A DNA stretch of 7,414 bases from Frankia sp. (GTDB taxonomy: Bacteria > Actinomycetota > Actinomycetes > Frankiales > Frankiaceae): positions 1-7,414 of the forward strand of contig JADGHD010000241.1 of NCBI GenBank assembly GCA_019689615.1, written 5' to 3'. The notes under the pieces are model-generated. The model did no database searches and was not told the origin of the DNA. It saw nothing but the letters and a program-made list of their open reading frames with translations. How positions within the stretch are numbered: position 1 is the stretch's first letter; every line of letters starts with the position of its first letter. A program made the position numbers and the translations under genes. Shown here piece after piece: positions 1 through 5,449 of the stretch.

Positions 1-4
1 CATA

Positions 5-37
5 TCGTCGGCTGCTTCAGTTGTGTATACGAGACCG
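5..37 (+). other. Degraded Illumina Nextera Read-1 adapter (assembly artefact)
   Basis: These 33 bases align without gaps to the Nextera/Tn5 Read-1 adapter (14-nt primer part plus the 19-nt mosaic end). There are 28 identities and five substitutions, at 13, 16, 21, 30 and 36. Translation from TTG at 21 gives MCIRDR, the usual N-terminal signature of proteins called across this adapter. The four bases before it (1-4) would be the tail of the index region. The five errors suggest a low-coverage or low-quality read end. Genomic sequence probably begins near 38. Any reading frame that starts inside this stretch is spurious. Confidence 0.93.
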
Positions 38-83
38 GCCACGCCGGGTGGCGGGCCGGGCCGGAACGGGTTGCCGACTGGGA

Positions 84-112
84 GCCCGGACCGCCGGTGG
101 GGCGGCCCGGGC
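84..112 (-). terminator. Hairpin downstream of glnA, probable terminator
   Basis: GCCCGG (84-89) and CCGCC (91-95) pair with GGCGG (101-105) and CCGGGC (107-112) around a 5-nt loop. This gives an 11-bp all-GC stem interrupted by one A/C mismatch (90/106). It starts 22 nt beyond the glnA stop codon. No U-tract follows on the minus strand; such hairpins are common at gene ends in high-GC actinomycetes. Termination is inferred from position and stem strength. Confidence 0.5.
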
Positions 113-115
113 GAG

Positions 116-140
116 CCAGCTCAGATCTCCCAGCTCAGAT
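116..140. repeat. Imperfectly complete 14-bp tandem duplication at the glnA stop codon
   Basis: CCAGCTCAGAT occurs at 116-126 and again at 130-140, a 14-bp period with the unit CCAGCTCAGATCTC. The inner copy carries the last glnA codon and the TGA stop; the outer copy lies just downstream. The coding frame is unaffected. It could be replication slippage or, close to an artefactual contig end, an assembly error. Confidence 0.7.
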
Positions 141-1559
141 GTCGTAGTAGAGCTCGAACTCGTACGGGTGCGGCCGCAGCCGGATGGCGTCGACCTCGTT
201 CGCCCGCTTGTACTCGAGCCAGGTCTCGATCAGGTCCGGCGTGAACACGTCGCCCTCGGTGAGGAAGTCGTGGTCCGCCTCGAGGTGGTTGAGCACCTCC
301 TCCAGCGAGCCGGGAACCTGCGGAACGGCGGCGAGCTCGTCCGGCGGCAGCTCGTAGAGGTCCTTGTCGATCGGGTCCGGCGGCTCGATCTTGTTCTTGA
401 TGCCGTCGAGGCCGGCCATGAGCATGGCCGAGAACGCGAGATACGGGTTGCAGCTCGGGTCCGGCACCCGGAACTCGATGCGCTTGGCCTTGGGCGAGTC
501 ACCGGTGAGCGGGATCCGGCAGCAGGCCGAGCGGTTACGGGCGGAGTACACCAGGTTCACCGGCGCCTCGTAACCGGGCACCAGCCGCCGGTAGGAGTTC
601 GTCGTCGGGTTGGTGAACGCCAGCAGCGCGGGCGCGTGGTGCAGCAGACCGCCGATGTAGTGCCGGGCGAGCTCGGACAGGCCGCCGTAGCCCTCGGCGC
701 TGTAGAACAGCGGGCTGCCGTCCTTCCACAGGCTCTGGTGGCAGTGCATGCCGGACCCGTTGTCCTGGAACAGCGGCTTCGGCATGAAAGTGACCGTCCG
801 GCCGCGCGAGCGCGCGACGTTCTTGATCACGTACTTGTAGAGCATCAGGTTGTCGGCGGTCTTGAGCAGCGTGTCGAAGCGGAAGTCGATTTCCGCCTGG
901 CCGGCGGTGCCGACCTCGTGGTGCTGCATCTCGACCGTGATGCCGACCTCGATCAGCTTACGGACCATCTCCGAGCGCAGGTCCGTGAAATGGTCGGTCG
1001 GCGGGACCGGGAAGTAGCCGCCCTTGAACCGCGGCTTGTACCCGAGGTTGCCGCCATCCTCCTTGCGGGCGCTGTTCCAGGCGCCCTCGACGGAGTCGAC
1101 CCGGTGCAGCGAGCCGTACGGCGTGTACTCGTACCGGATGTCGTCGAAGATGTAGAACTCCGCCTCCGGCCCGAAGAAGACCGTGTCGGCGACGCCGGAG
1201 CCGCGCAGGTACGCCTCTGCCTTGCGGGCGACGTTACGCGGGTCGCGGCTGTACTCCTCGCGCGTGATCGGGTCGTGGATGAAGAAGGTGAGCGCGAGCG
1301 TCGGGTGCTCGCGGAACGGGTCGACGAACGCGGTGCTCGGGTCGGGCAGCAGCAGCATGTCCGACTCGTGGATCGCCTGGAAGCCGCGGATCGACGAGCC
1401 GTCGAACATCAGGCCGTCCGTGAAGATGTCCTCGTTGAACACCTCCCTGGGAATCGTGAAGTGCTGCATGATCCCGGGGAGGTCGCAGAAGCGCACATCG
1501 ATGAACTGGACATCATTGTCCCGGATATAACGCAGCACTTCCTCGGCATTCGTGAACAT
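135..1559 (-). CDS. glnA: Glutamine synthetase, type I (adenylylated class)
   Basis: Catalyses ATP-dependent ligation of ammonium to glutamate, the entry point of nitrogen assimilation; cytosolic, a dodecamer in the family. The protein is 474 residues, full length for GSI. Visible signatures are FDGSSIRGFQAIHESDM (52-68), the metal-site segment FFGPEAEFYIF (128-138, Glu132/Glu134), HHEVGTAGQAEIDF (213-226), ATP-site KPLFQDNGSGMHCHQSLW (261-278), NRSACCRIP (342-350) and the C-terminal ELYYDI typical of actinobacterial GlnA. Tyr402 in DLYELPP is the adenylylation-site tyrosine, so activity is probably controlled by GlnE-type adenylylation. The ATG start is supported by GGAGG at 1564-1568, four nt upstream. 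It is divergent from the RDD gene, and a -10-like TATCCT and an inverted repeat lie upstream. No anomaly in the coding sequence. Confidence 0.97.
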   Translation of the reverse strand: MFTNAEEVLRYIRDNDVQFIDVRFCDLPGIMQHFTIPREVFNEDIFTDGLMFDGSSIRGFQAIHESDMLLLPDPSTAFVDPFREHPTLALTFFIHDPITREEYSRDPRNVARKAEAYLRGSGVADTVFFGPEAEFYIFDDIRYEYTPYGSLHRVDSVEGAWNSARKEDGGNLGYKPRFKGGYFPVPPTDHFTDLRSEMVRKLIEVGITVEMQHHEVGTAGQAEIDFRFDTLLKTADNLMLYKYVIKNVARSRGRTVTFMPKPLFQDNGSGMHCHQSLWKDGSPLFYSAEGYGGLSELARHYIGGLLHHAPALLAFTNPTTNSYRRLVPGYEAPVNLVYSARNRSACCRIPLTGDSPKAKRIEFRVPDPSCNPYLAFSAMLMAGLDGIKNKIEPPDPIDKDLYELPPDELAAVPQVPGSLEEVLNHLEADHDFLTEGDVFTPDLIETWLEYKRANEVDAIRLRPHPYEFELYYDI

Positions 1560-1596
1560 TCACCCTCCACCCGAGCGGCGCGGTTCCTGGGGCGAC

Positions 1597-1626
1597 AGGA
1601 TACCCATGTCAGGACCCGCCGGGTAA
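1597..1626 (-). promoter_or_regulatory. Candidate glnA promoter
   Basis: On the minus strand TATCCT (1597-1602) fits the TANNNT -10 pattern of the actinobacterial housekeeping sigma factor. TTACCC (1621-1626) lies 18 nt upstream as a weak -35. This predicts a leader of about 30 nt containing the GGAGG ribosome site at 1564-1568. The poor -35 would fit a promoter that needs an activator; this is inference from sequence. Confidence 0.45.
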
Positions 1627-1640
1627 CCTTCCAATGTTAC
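1623..1640. promoter_or_regulatory. Inverted repeat GTAAC-N8-GTTAC, candidate operator of glnA
   Basis: GTAAC (1623-1627) and GTTAC (1636-1640) form a perfect 5-bp inverted repeat with an 8-bp spacer, overlapping the predicted -35 of glnA. The half-site resembles the gTnAc element of actinobacterial GlnR boxes, but the canonical 6-bp gap to a GaAAc element is absent. It may be a variant GlnR site or a site for another dimeric regulator. Confidence 0.4.
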
Positions 1641-1686
1641 GGCGGCGTGTCCAGGCTATTGCTGGGCAGTTTCGTCGGCCCGTTTC

Positions 1687-1704
1687 GTGACGGTGGGTGA
1701 CGGT
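1687..1704. repeat. Two GTGACGGT iterons, 10 bp apart
   Basis: GTGACGGT occurs at 1687-1694 and 1697-1704, a 10-bp period that puts both copies on one helix face. They sit between the glnA and RDD starts, just upstream of the predicted RDD promoter. The GTGACGG core recurs twice in the 3511-3794 gap. Function unknown; a regulator site is one possibility. Confidence 0.45.
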
Positions 1705-1734
1705 TGGGTGGCGGCTGGGGCCGGCGCATAAGCT
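1704..1734 (+). promoter_or_regulatory. Candidate leaderless promoter of the RDD gene
   Basis: TAAGCT (1729-1734) matches TANNNT and ends six nt before the GTG start at 1741, so transcription would begin at or next to the start codon. TTGGGT (1704-1709) is a possible -35 with a long 19-nt spacer. No Shine-Dalgarno sequence is visible before the gene, consistent with leaderless initiation. Confidence 0.45.
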
Positions 1735-1740
1735 TGCGCC

Positions 1741-2196
1741 GTGCGACGCGAGCTTGGTAGCTGGCTGGAGGGTCCCGGGCTGCCCCGGGACGGGACGCCG
1801 GGCGAGCGGCTCGGCCTGCCAGCCGCCGGGCCAGGCTCCATCGCCAGCTTCGGCGCCCGCATCGGCGCCTTCTTCGTCGACGCCGTGGTCGCGAACCTGC
1901 TCGCCGGCGTGCCGGCGCTGTTCGGCGTCGCCTACTCGTCCAACGTCCGCGGCCTGGTGGTGTGCGGGGCGTTCCTGCTGGTCGAGTTCGTCATGGTGAG
2001 CGTCACCGGCCAGACGATCGGCAAGCAGCTGTTCCGGATCCGGGTGGTCCGGGTGCGCGACCGCGGCCGGCAGGGCTGGCCGTGGATCGCGGTACGCACC
2101 CTGCTGCTGGCGCTGGTGATCCCGTTCTTCATGGTCGACCGCGACCACCGCGGCCTGCACGACCGGGCCTGCGGCACCGCGCTCGTCCGGGTCTGA
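1741..2196 (+). CDS. RDD family membrane protein
   Basis: 151-residue integral membrane protein with the RDD-domain pattern. The family Arg and Asp occur in GARIGAFFVDAVV (Arg40, Asp47), with hydrophobic segments at about 41-63, 71-88 and 115-132. The loop TGQTIGKQLFRIRVVR (89-104) and the C-terminal HDRACGTALV (140-149) are characteristic. Biochemical role is unknown for most RDD proteins; transport has been proposed for some. The first 35 residues are Gly/Pro-rich and probably cytosolic. GTG at 1741 is chosen because it follows a -10-like hexamer at leaderless spacing; no Shine-Dalgarno is seen. It is divergent from glnA and convergent with DUF4191. The same family sits beside glnA1 in M. 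tuberculosis (Rv2219A), so the association is conserved. Confidence 0.88.
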   Translation: MRRELGSWLEGPGLPRDGTPGERLGLPAAGPGSIASFGARIGAFFVDAVVANLLAGVPALFGVAYSSNVRGLVVCGAFLLVEFVMVSVTGQTIGKQLFRIRVVRVRDRGRQGWPWIAVRTLLLALVIPFFMVDRDHRGLHDRACGTALVRV

Positions 2197-2344
2197 CCGC
2201 CGGCGTTCCGCCACTTCGGCGAGGCGCTGGGGCTGGCCTCGACCGCGGCCATGAGCGCCGCGGCTCTGGCGTGGTCCACGCGTGCCGGAGACGGCCGAGG
2301 ACACGCGCCGGGGACAACCAGTGACGACGACGACCAAAGACAAG

Positions 2345-2379
2345 GCCGGCGGCGGGTCCGTGCGGTCCCGGACGCCGGC
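2345..2379. terminator. Long hairpin between convergent genes, probable bidirectional terminator
   Basis: GCCGGCG (2345-2351) pairs with CGCCGGC (2373-2379), and inside it CGGG (2353-2356) pairs with CCCG (2367-2370), with possible further pairing of 2358-2359 and 2364-2365. The hairpin begins 17 nt after the DUF4191 stop and about 150 nt after the RDD stop, where both transcripts should end. No T-tract is present. The rest of 2197-2395 shows no gene I can support. Confidence 0.5.
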
Positions 2380-2395
2380 TGGAAGTCAGCGTGGG

Positions 2396-3154
2396 TCAGC
2401 GGATGCGGCCGCCGCGGGGGATGTTGCGCGGGATCGGGCCCTTCGGGATCGGCAGGGTCGAGCCGGTGACCGCCCGCAGCCGCTTGTGCAGCGCGTCGAC
2501 CTGGCGGCGGCGCAGCACCCGGCGCTGGCGCAGCAGCGTCGACTGCAGCCTGGCCAGCGGCACCTCGCCCTCGCCGTTGCCGATGACGATGTCGATGATC
2601 GGCACATCGCCCGCCACCTTGCGGATCCGGCGGACCTCGTTGCCGAGCAGCTCGCGCGGCCCACGACCGCGCCCCTCGGCGATGATCACGACGCCGGCCC
2701 GGCAGACCACCCGGTGGACCACGTCCTGGTTGCGGTTCACGCCGACGGCCGGGGTCAGCCGCCAGTCGCCGCGCATCCGCTCGATGATGCCGGCGGCCGC
2801 GCCGGGCTTGCCCTCCATCTCGGCGTAGGCGGTGCGCTGCACCCGCCGGCTGAACACGTTCAGCGCGATCAGCAGGCCCAGCAGCACGGCGAGCGGGGCC
2901 CACAGCCACAGCGGGCCGACGAACACGCCGAGCAGGACGAGGATGGCGACCGGGATGACGAAGGCCGCCAGCATCAGCCAGGGCAGCCTGGGGTCGCGCT
3001 GCCTGGTGATCCGATAGACCGCCCGGATCTGGGCCAGCCGGGCCTTCGCGCCGGGCTTGTCGGCGGGGCTGGCGGAGGCCGGGCGTGAGTTACCCCCGCG
3101 CGCGCCGCGGGCCTGGGGCGGCGCCGCCTCCGCCGGCTTCTTCCTCAGTGCCAT
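2396..3154 (-). CDS. DUF4191 domain-containing membrane protein
   Basis: 252 residues, usual length for this actinobacterial family. A basic Ala/Pro-rich N-terminus (1-50) precedes two adjacent hydrophobic segments (about 58-78 and 82-102) that should form a membrane hairpin. A soluble domain follows, with VYRITRQRDPRLPW (46-59) before the membrane and GGRIR at the end. The C-terminal third is strongly basic (RQRRVLRRRQ near 209-218). Function is not known; family membership is inferred from these features and from position next to lipA, as for Rv2219 in M. tuberculosis. The ATG start has no clear Shine-Dalgarno but lies six nt after TAGGCT, so a leaderless transcript is likely. It ends against a bidirectional hairpin facing the RDD gene. 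Confidence 0.88.
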   Translation of the reverse strand: MALRKKPAEAAPPQARGARGGNSRPASASPADKPGAKARLAQIRAVYRITRQRDPRLPWLMLAAFVIPVAILVLLGVFVGPLWLWAPLAVLLGLLIALNVFSRRVQRTAYAEMEGKPGAAAGIIERMRGDWRLTPAVGVNRNQDVVHRVVCRAGVVIIAEGRGRGPRELLGNEVRRIRKVAGDVPIIDIVIGNGEGEVPLARLQSTLLRQRRVLRRRQVDALHKRLRAVTGSTLPIPKGPIPRNIPRGGRIR

Positions 3155-3160
3155 GGGGTG

Positions 3161-3189
3161 AGCCTACGGCGCGCGCCGGGGGGTGTGAC
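3161..3189 (-). promoter_or_regulatory. Candidate leaderless promoter of the DUF4191 gene
   Basis: On the minus strand GTCACA (3184-3189), a 17-nt spacer, TAGGCT (3161-3166) and six nt lead to the ATG at 3154. TAGGCT is a good actinobacterial -10, and the spacing puts the first transcribed base at the start codon. It lies in the 50-nt gap after the 101-residue gene, so DUF4191 can be transcribed on its own. Confidence 0.55.
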
Positions 3190-3204
3190 GCCGAGGCGAG
3201 CGGG

Positions 3205-3510
3205 TCAGTGGGGGAGGGCGACCGCCTTGGGCGCGGTGTGGCCGGACAGCCCCACCCGCGCCGGCAGCGTGGCCACCGGGCGTGCGGTCCGCGCCGGCAG
3301 CACCCTCGCCCCGGCCGGTGGCGTGGCGCTGGCCGTTGGCGCGGTCACCGGCGCCGCGCCGAGCGCGTTCCCGTCCGCCCAGCGGTAGCCCGATGTCACG
3401 TGCAGGTCGGTGGCGGCCCGCCAGGCGTTGCGCCGGGCGGTGCGCTGGCCGCCGTGCGGCAGGATCAGCAGGGTGAGCTCTTCCAGGGTGTAGACCAGGG
3501 AGCGGAACAC
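3205..3510 (-). CDS. Hypothetical protein, 101 residues
   Basis: I do not recognise a characterised family. The first 35 residues look ordered: hydrophobic LEELTLLIL (9-17), then PHGGQRTARRNAW (18-30). The rest (about 50-101) is Ala/Pro/Thr-rich and probably flexible. Codon third positions are almost all G or C, as in the neighbours, which supports coding. GTG at 3510 is the first possible ATG/GTG/TTG start after an in-frame TGA far upstream. GGAGG lies at 3522-3526, 11 nt before it, a long but acceptable spacing. It has the same orientation as lipA (284 bp upstream) and DUF4191 (50 bp downstream). No clear signal peptide or cysteine motif. Confidence 0.6.
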   Translation of the reverse strand: MFRSLVYTLEELTLLILPHGGQRTARRNAWRAATDLHVTSGYRWADGNALGAAPVTAPTASATPPAGARVLPARTARPVATLPARVGLSGHTAPKAVALPH

Positions 3511-3644
3511 AGCGGGTAGGACCTCCCGACGCGGTTCGTCGTCCAGCGGCCTGCGCGATCGGGTCTCGGTTGGCGTGCTCTCGGGCAGGTCAGCGCCACC
3601 CTCGGGGATGCTGGCCAGCGGCCAGCGGGCAGCCCTCGGCCCAG

Positions 3645-3675
3645 CCCGTGACGGGAATCATGCGGCCGGTGACGG
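3645..3675. repeat. Paired GTGACGGG repeats, 21 bp apart
   Basis: CCCGTGACGGG (3645-3655) is a perfect inverted repeat around a central G, and the related CCGGTGACGGGG begins at 3666, 21 bp (two helical turns) on. Both are in the 284-bp gap between lipA and the 101-residue gene and would lie in that gene's leader. The GTGACGG core is shared with the 1687-1704 iterons. Possibly operator sites; no regulator can be named. Confidence 0.35.
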
Positions 3676-3687
3676 GGTGTCGCGTCG

Positions 3688-3717
3688 AGCCTAGCCCCGC
3701 GAGTGGCTGGTCACCAG
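3688..3717 (-). promoter_or_regulatory. Possible promoter with palindrome for the 101-residue gene
   Basis: On the minus strand TAGGCT (3688-3693) is a good -10 hexamer. The 11-bp palindrome CTGGTCACCAG (3707-3717) covers the expected -35 area, where GTGACC (3709-3714) is a partial match at a short 15-nt spacing. This would give the small gene a leader of about 170 nt. Weak evidence; apart from this and the repeats and hairpins listed, nothing else is seen in 3511-3794. Confidence 0.28.
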
Positions 3718-3755
3718 TCGCATCCGCCTGGTGGCGTGGGTGTTTTCGGGCACAC

Positions 3756-3783
3756 GGGTGACGACGCTCACCCAACCGGGTGA
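3756..3783 (-). terminator. Competing hairpins after lipA, probable terminator of lipBA
   Basis: GGGTGA (3756-3761), TCACCC (3768-3773) and GGGTGA (3778-3783) give two mutually exclusive 6-bp hairpins, with 6-nt and 4-nt loops, sharing the middle arm. They begin 11 nt after the lipA stop. The lipA transcript would fold the 4-nt-loop hairpin first. Termination is the simple reading; no U-tract follows closely. Confidence 0.4.
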
Positions 3784-3794
3784 CAACGAGCGGG

Positions 3795-4730
3795 TCAGCG
3801 GGTGGCGGCGCGGGCGGCGACGGCCTGCTCGTAGAGCCGGCCGGCGCGGTAGGACGAGCGGACGAGCGGGCCGGACAGCACCCCGGCGAAGCCCATCCGC
3901 TCGGCGCGCTCGCGCCAGGCGACGAACTCCTCCGGCTTCACCCAGCGCTCCACCGGGTGGTGGCGGGGGGTGGGCCGCAGGTACTGGGTGATGGTCACCA
4001 GGTCGCAGCCGGCGGCGCGCAGGTCGGCCAGCGCCTCCTCGACCTCGTCGTCGGTCTCGCCGAGGCCGAGGATCAGGTTCGACTTGGTCACCAGGCCGGC
4101 GTCGCGGGCCGCCGTGATCACGTCCAGCGAGCGCTGGTAGCGGAAGGCCGGCCGGATGCGCTTGAAGATCCGCGGAACCGTCTCCAGGTTGTGCGCGAGC
4201 ACCTCGGGCGCCGCGCCGAACACCTCGCCCAGCTGGTCGGCCCGGCCGCCGAAGTCGGGGATGAGCACCTCGACCCCGGTGCCCGGGGAGGCGGCGTGCA
4301 CCGCGCGCACGGTCTCGGCGTATAGCCAGGAACCGCCGTCGGGCAGGTCGTCCCGGGCGACCCCGGTGATGGTGGCGTAGCGCAGGCCCATCTTGCGGAC
4401 CGACTCGGCCACCCGGCGCGGCTCGTCCCGGTCGAGCGGGGCCGGCCGGCCGGTGTCGATCTGGCAGAAGTCGCAGCGCCGGGAGCAGACGTCCCCGCCG
4501 ACCAGGAAGGTCGCCTCCCGGTCCTCCCAGCACTCGTAGATGTTGGGGCAGCCGGCCTCCTGGCAGACCGTGTGCAGGCCCTCGGCCTGGACCAGGCTGC
4601 GCACGGCGGAGTACTCCGGGCCGGTGCGCAGCCGGGTGCGGATCCACGGCGGCTTGCGCTCGATCGGGGTCGCCGCGTTGCGGACCTCCAGCCGCAGCAG
4701 CGGGCGACCCTCCGGAGCCACGGCGCTCAC
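3795..4730 (-). CDS. lipA: Lipoyl synthase (radical SAM)
   Basis: Inserts sulfur at C6 and C8 of octanoyl groups bound to lipoyl-domain lysines, making lipoyl cofactor; cytosolic. 311 residues, normal length. Both iron-sulfur sites are intact: auxiliary cluster C56-x4-C61-x5-C67 (CQEAGCPNIYEC) and radical-SAM CX3CX2C at C82, C86, C89 (CSRRCDFC). The C-terminal VRSSYRA (290-296) holds the serine known in the family to ligate the auxiliary cluster. GVARDDLPDGG (123-133) and NLILGLGETDDEV (218-230) are further family signatures. The GTG start at 4730 overlaps the lipB stop as GTGA, indicating translational coupling; LipA acts on the product of LipB. Confidence 0.97.
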   Translation of the reverse strand: MSAVAPEGRPLLRLEVRNAATPIERKPPWIRTRLRTGPEYSAVRSLVQAEGLHTVCQEAGCPNIYECWEDREATFLVGGDVCSRRCDFCQIDTGRPAPLDRDEPRRVAESVRKMGLRYATITGVARDDLPDGGSWLYAETVRAVHAASPGTGVEVLIPDFGGRADQLGEVFGAAPEVLAHNLETVPRIFKRIRPAFRYQRSLDVITAARDAGLVTKSNLILGLGETDDEVEEALADLRAAGCDLVTITQYLRPTPRHHPVERWVKPEEFVAWRERAERMGFAGVLSGPLVRSSYRAGRLYEQAVAARAATR

Positions 4731-5392
4731 GCGAACACCTCCGCGACGGGCCGGGCGGCGGGCAGCTGGCCCCCGCCGGAGAGGAACTCGGTCAGGTGAG
4801 CCACCACGTGGCGCTCGACGACGGGCCGGGCCTCGGCCACCTCGACGCGCCGGCCGAGCTCGCCGGACAGGCTGCCGGCGCCGGCGTCGGTGATCCCGCA
4901 GGGCACGAACCCGTTGAAGACCGACAGGTCGGGGCAGCAGTTCAGGGCGAAGCCGTGGTAGGCGACGCGACGGCGGACCCGGATGCCGATCGCCACGAGC
5001 TTGCGCTGCCCGTCCGTGGTCCAGACGCCGCTGCGCCCCTCCACCCGCCGCGTCGGCACGCCGAACTCGGCGCAGACCGCCATCAGCGCCGCCTCCAGCG
5101 CCCGGACGTAGGCGACGACGTCCAGCGGGCGGGGGAGCTCGACGATGGGGTAGCCGACCAGCTGCCCGGGGCCGTGCCAGGTGACCTTGCCGCCGCGGTC
5201 GACGTCGACGACCTCGGTGCCGTCGGTGGGGCGCTCCCAGTCCTCGGTGCGCCGGCCGGCGGTGTAGACGTCCGGGTGTTCCAGCAGGATCAGCGTGTCC
5301 TGCCCGGTGCCGTCTGCGCGGGCCTGCGCGAGCTCCCGCTGCAGGTCCCAGGCCTCGCGATACGGTACGACCGGCAGCTGCAGGACATCCAC
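4727..5392 (-). CDS. lipB: Octanoyltransferase (lipoyl(octanoyl) transferase)
   Basis: Moves octanoyl from acyl carrier protein to lysines of lipoyl domains (E2 subunits, GcvH), the first step of endogenous lipoylation. 221 residues. Family motifs: LLEHPDVYTAGRR (36-48), RGGKVTWHGPGQLVGYP (66-82), the catalytic lysine K131 in KLVAIGIRV (131-139), and the catalytic cysteine C165 in NGFVPCGI (160-167). The Cys/Lys dyad is complete. The tail after about 205 (SGGGQLPAARPVAEVFA) is likely flexible. The GTG at 5392 lies 7 nt after TAGCCT, suggesting a leaderless start; the purine-rich AGGAG next to it is too close to act as a ribosome site. First gene of lipBA; 57 nt separate it from the upstream peptidase gene, so co-transcription with that gene is possible. 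Confidence 0.96.
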   Translation of the reverse strand: MDVLQLPVVPYREAWDLQRELAQARADGTGQDTLILLEHPDVYTAGRRTEDWERPTDGTEVVDVDRGGKVTWHGPGQLVGYPIVELPRPLDVVAYVRALEAALMAVCAEFGVPTRRVEGRSGVWTTDGQRKLVAIGIRVRRRVAYHGFALNCCPDLSVFNGFVPCGITDAGAGSLSGELGRRVEVAEARPVVERHVVAHLTEFLSGGGQLPAARPVAEVFA

Positions 5393-5399
5393 TCCTGTC

Positions 5400-5405
5400 A
5401 GGCTA
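5400..5405 (-). promoter_or_regulatory. Candidate leaderless -10 element of lipBA
   Basis: TAGCCT on the minus strand matches TANNNT and ends seven nt before the lipB GTG (5392), placing the predicted transcription start at the initiation codon. No good -35 is visible at 16-18 nt. Confidence 0.42.
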
Positions 5406-5449
5406 CTCCCGCTCGCGGCGCACCGGACGCGGTCGCGGCCGGGCGCCGC

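Noticed and set aside
21..1700. 559-residue plus-strand open frame opposite glnA
   Set aside because: It starts inside the adapter, runs antisense to a textbook glnA and has Arg/Val/Glu-rich composition typical of reverse-frame shadows in GC-rich DNA.
1623..1704. Canonical GlnR box at glnA
   Set aside because: GTAAC, GTTAC, GTGAC and GTTTC elements occur, but none has the gTnAc-N6-GaAAc spacing; kept only as an operator candidate.
2282..3088. 268-residue plus-strand frame opposite DUF4191
   Set aside because: Gln/His/Asp/Arg/Ala-rich shadow with no domain; the minus-strand frame has membrane segments and a conserved gene context.
3511..3794. Hidden gene or small RNA in the 284-bp gap
   Set aside because: Short frames here have no coding-like composition or start site; the open frame continuing upstream of 3510 has no ATG/GTG/TTG start.
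3691..4647. 318-residue minus-strand frame overlapping lipA
   Set aside because: Pro/Gly/Arg-rich shifted-frame translation of lipA, whose own frame has every cysteine motif.
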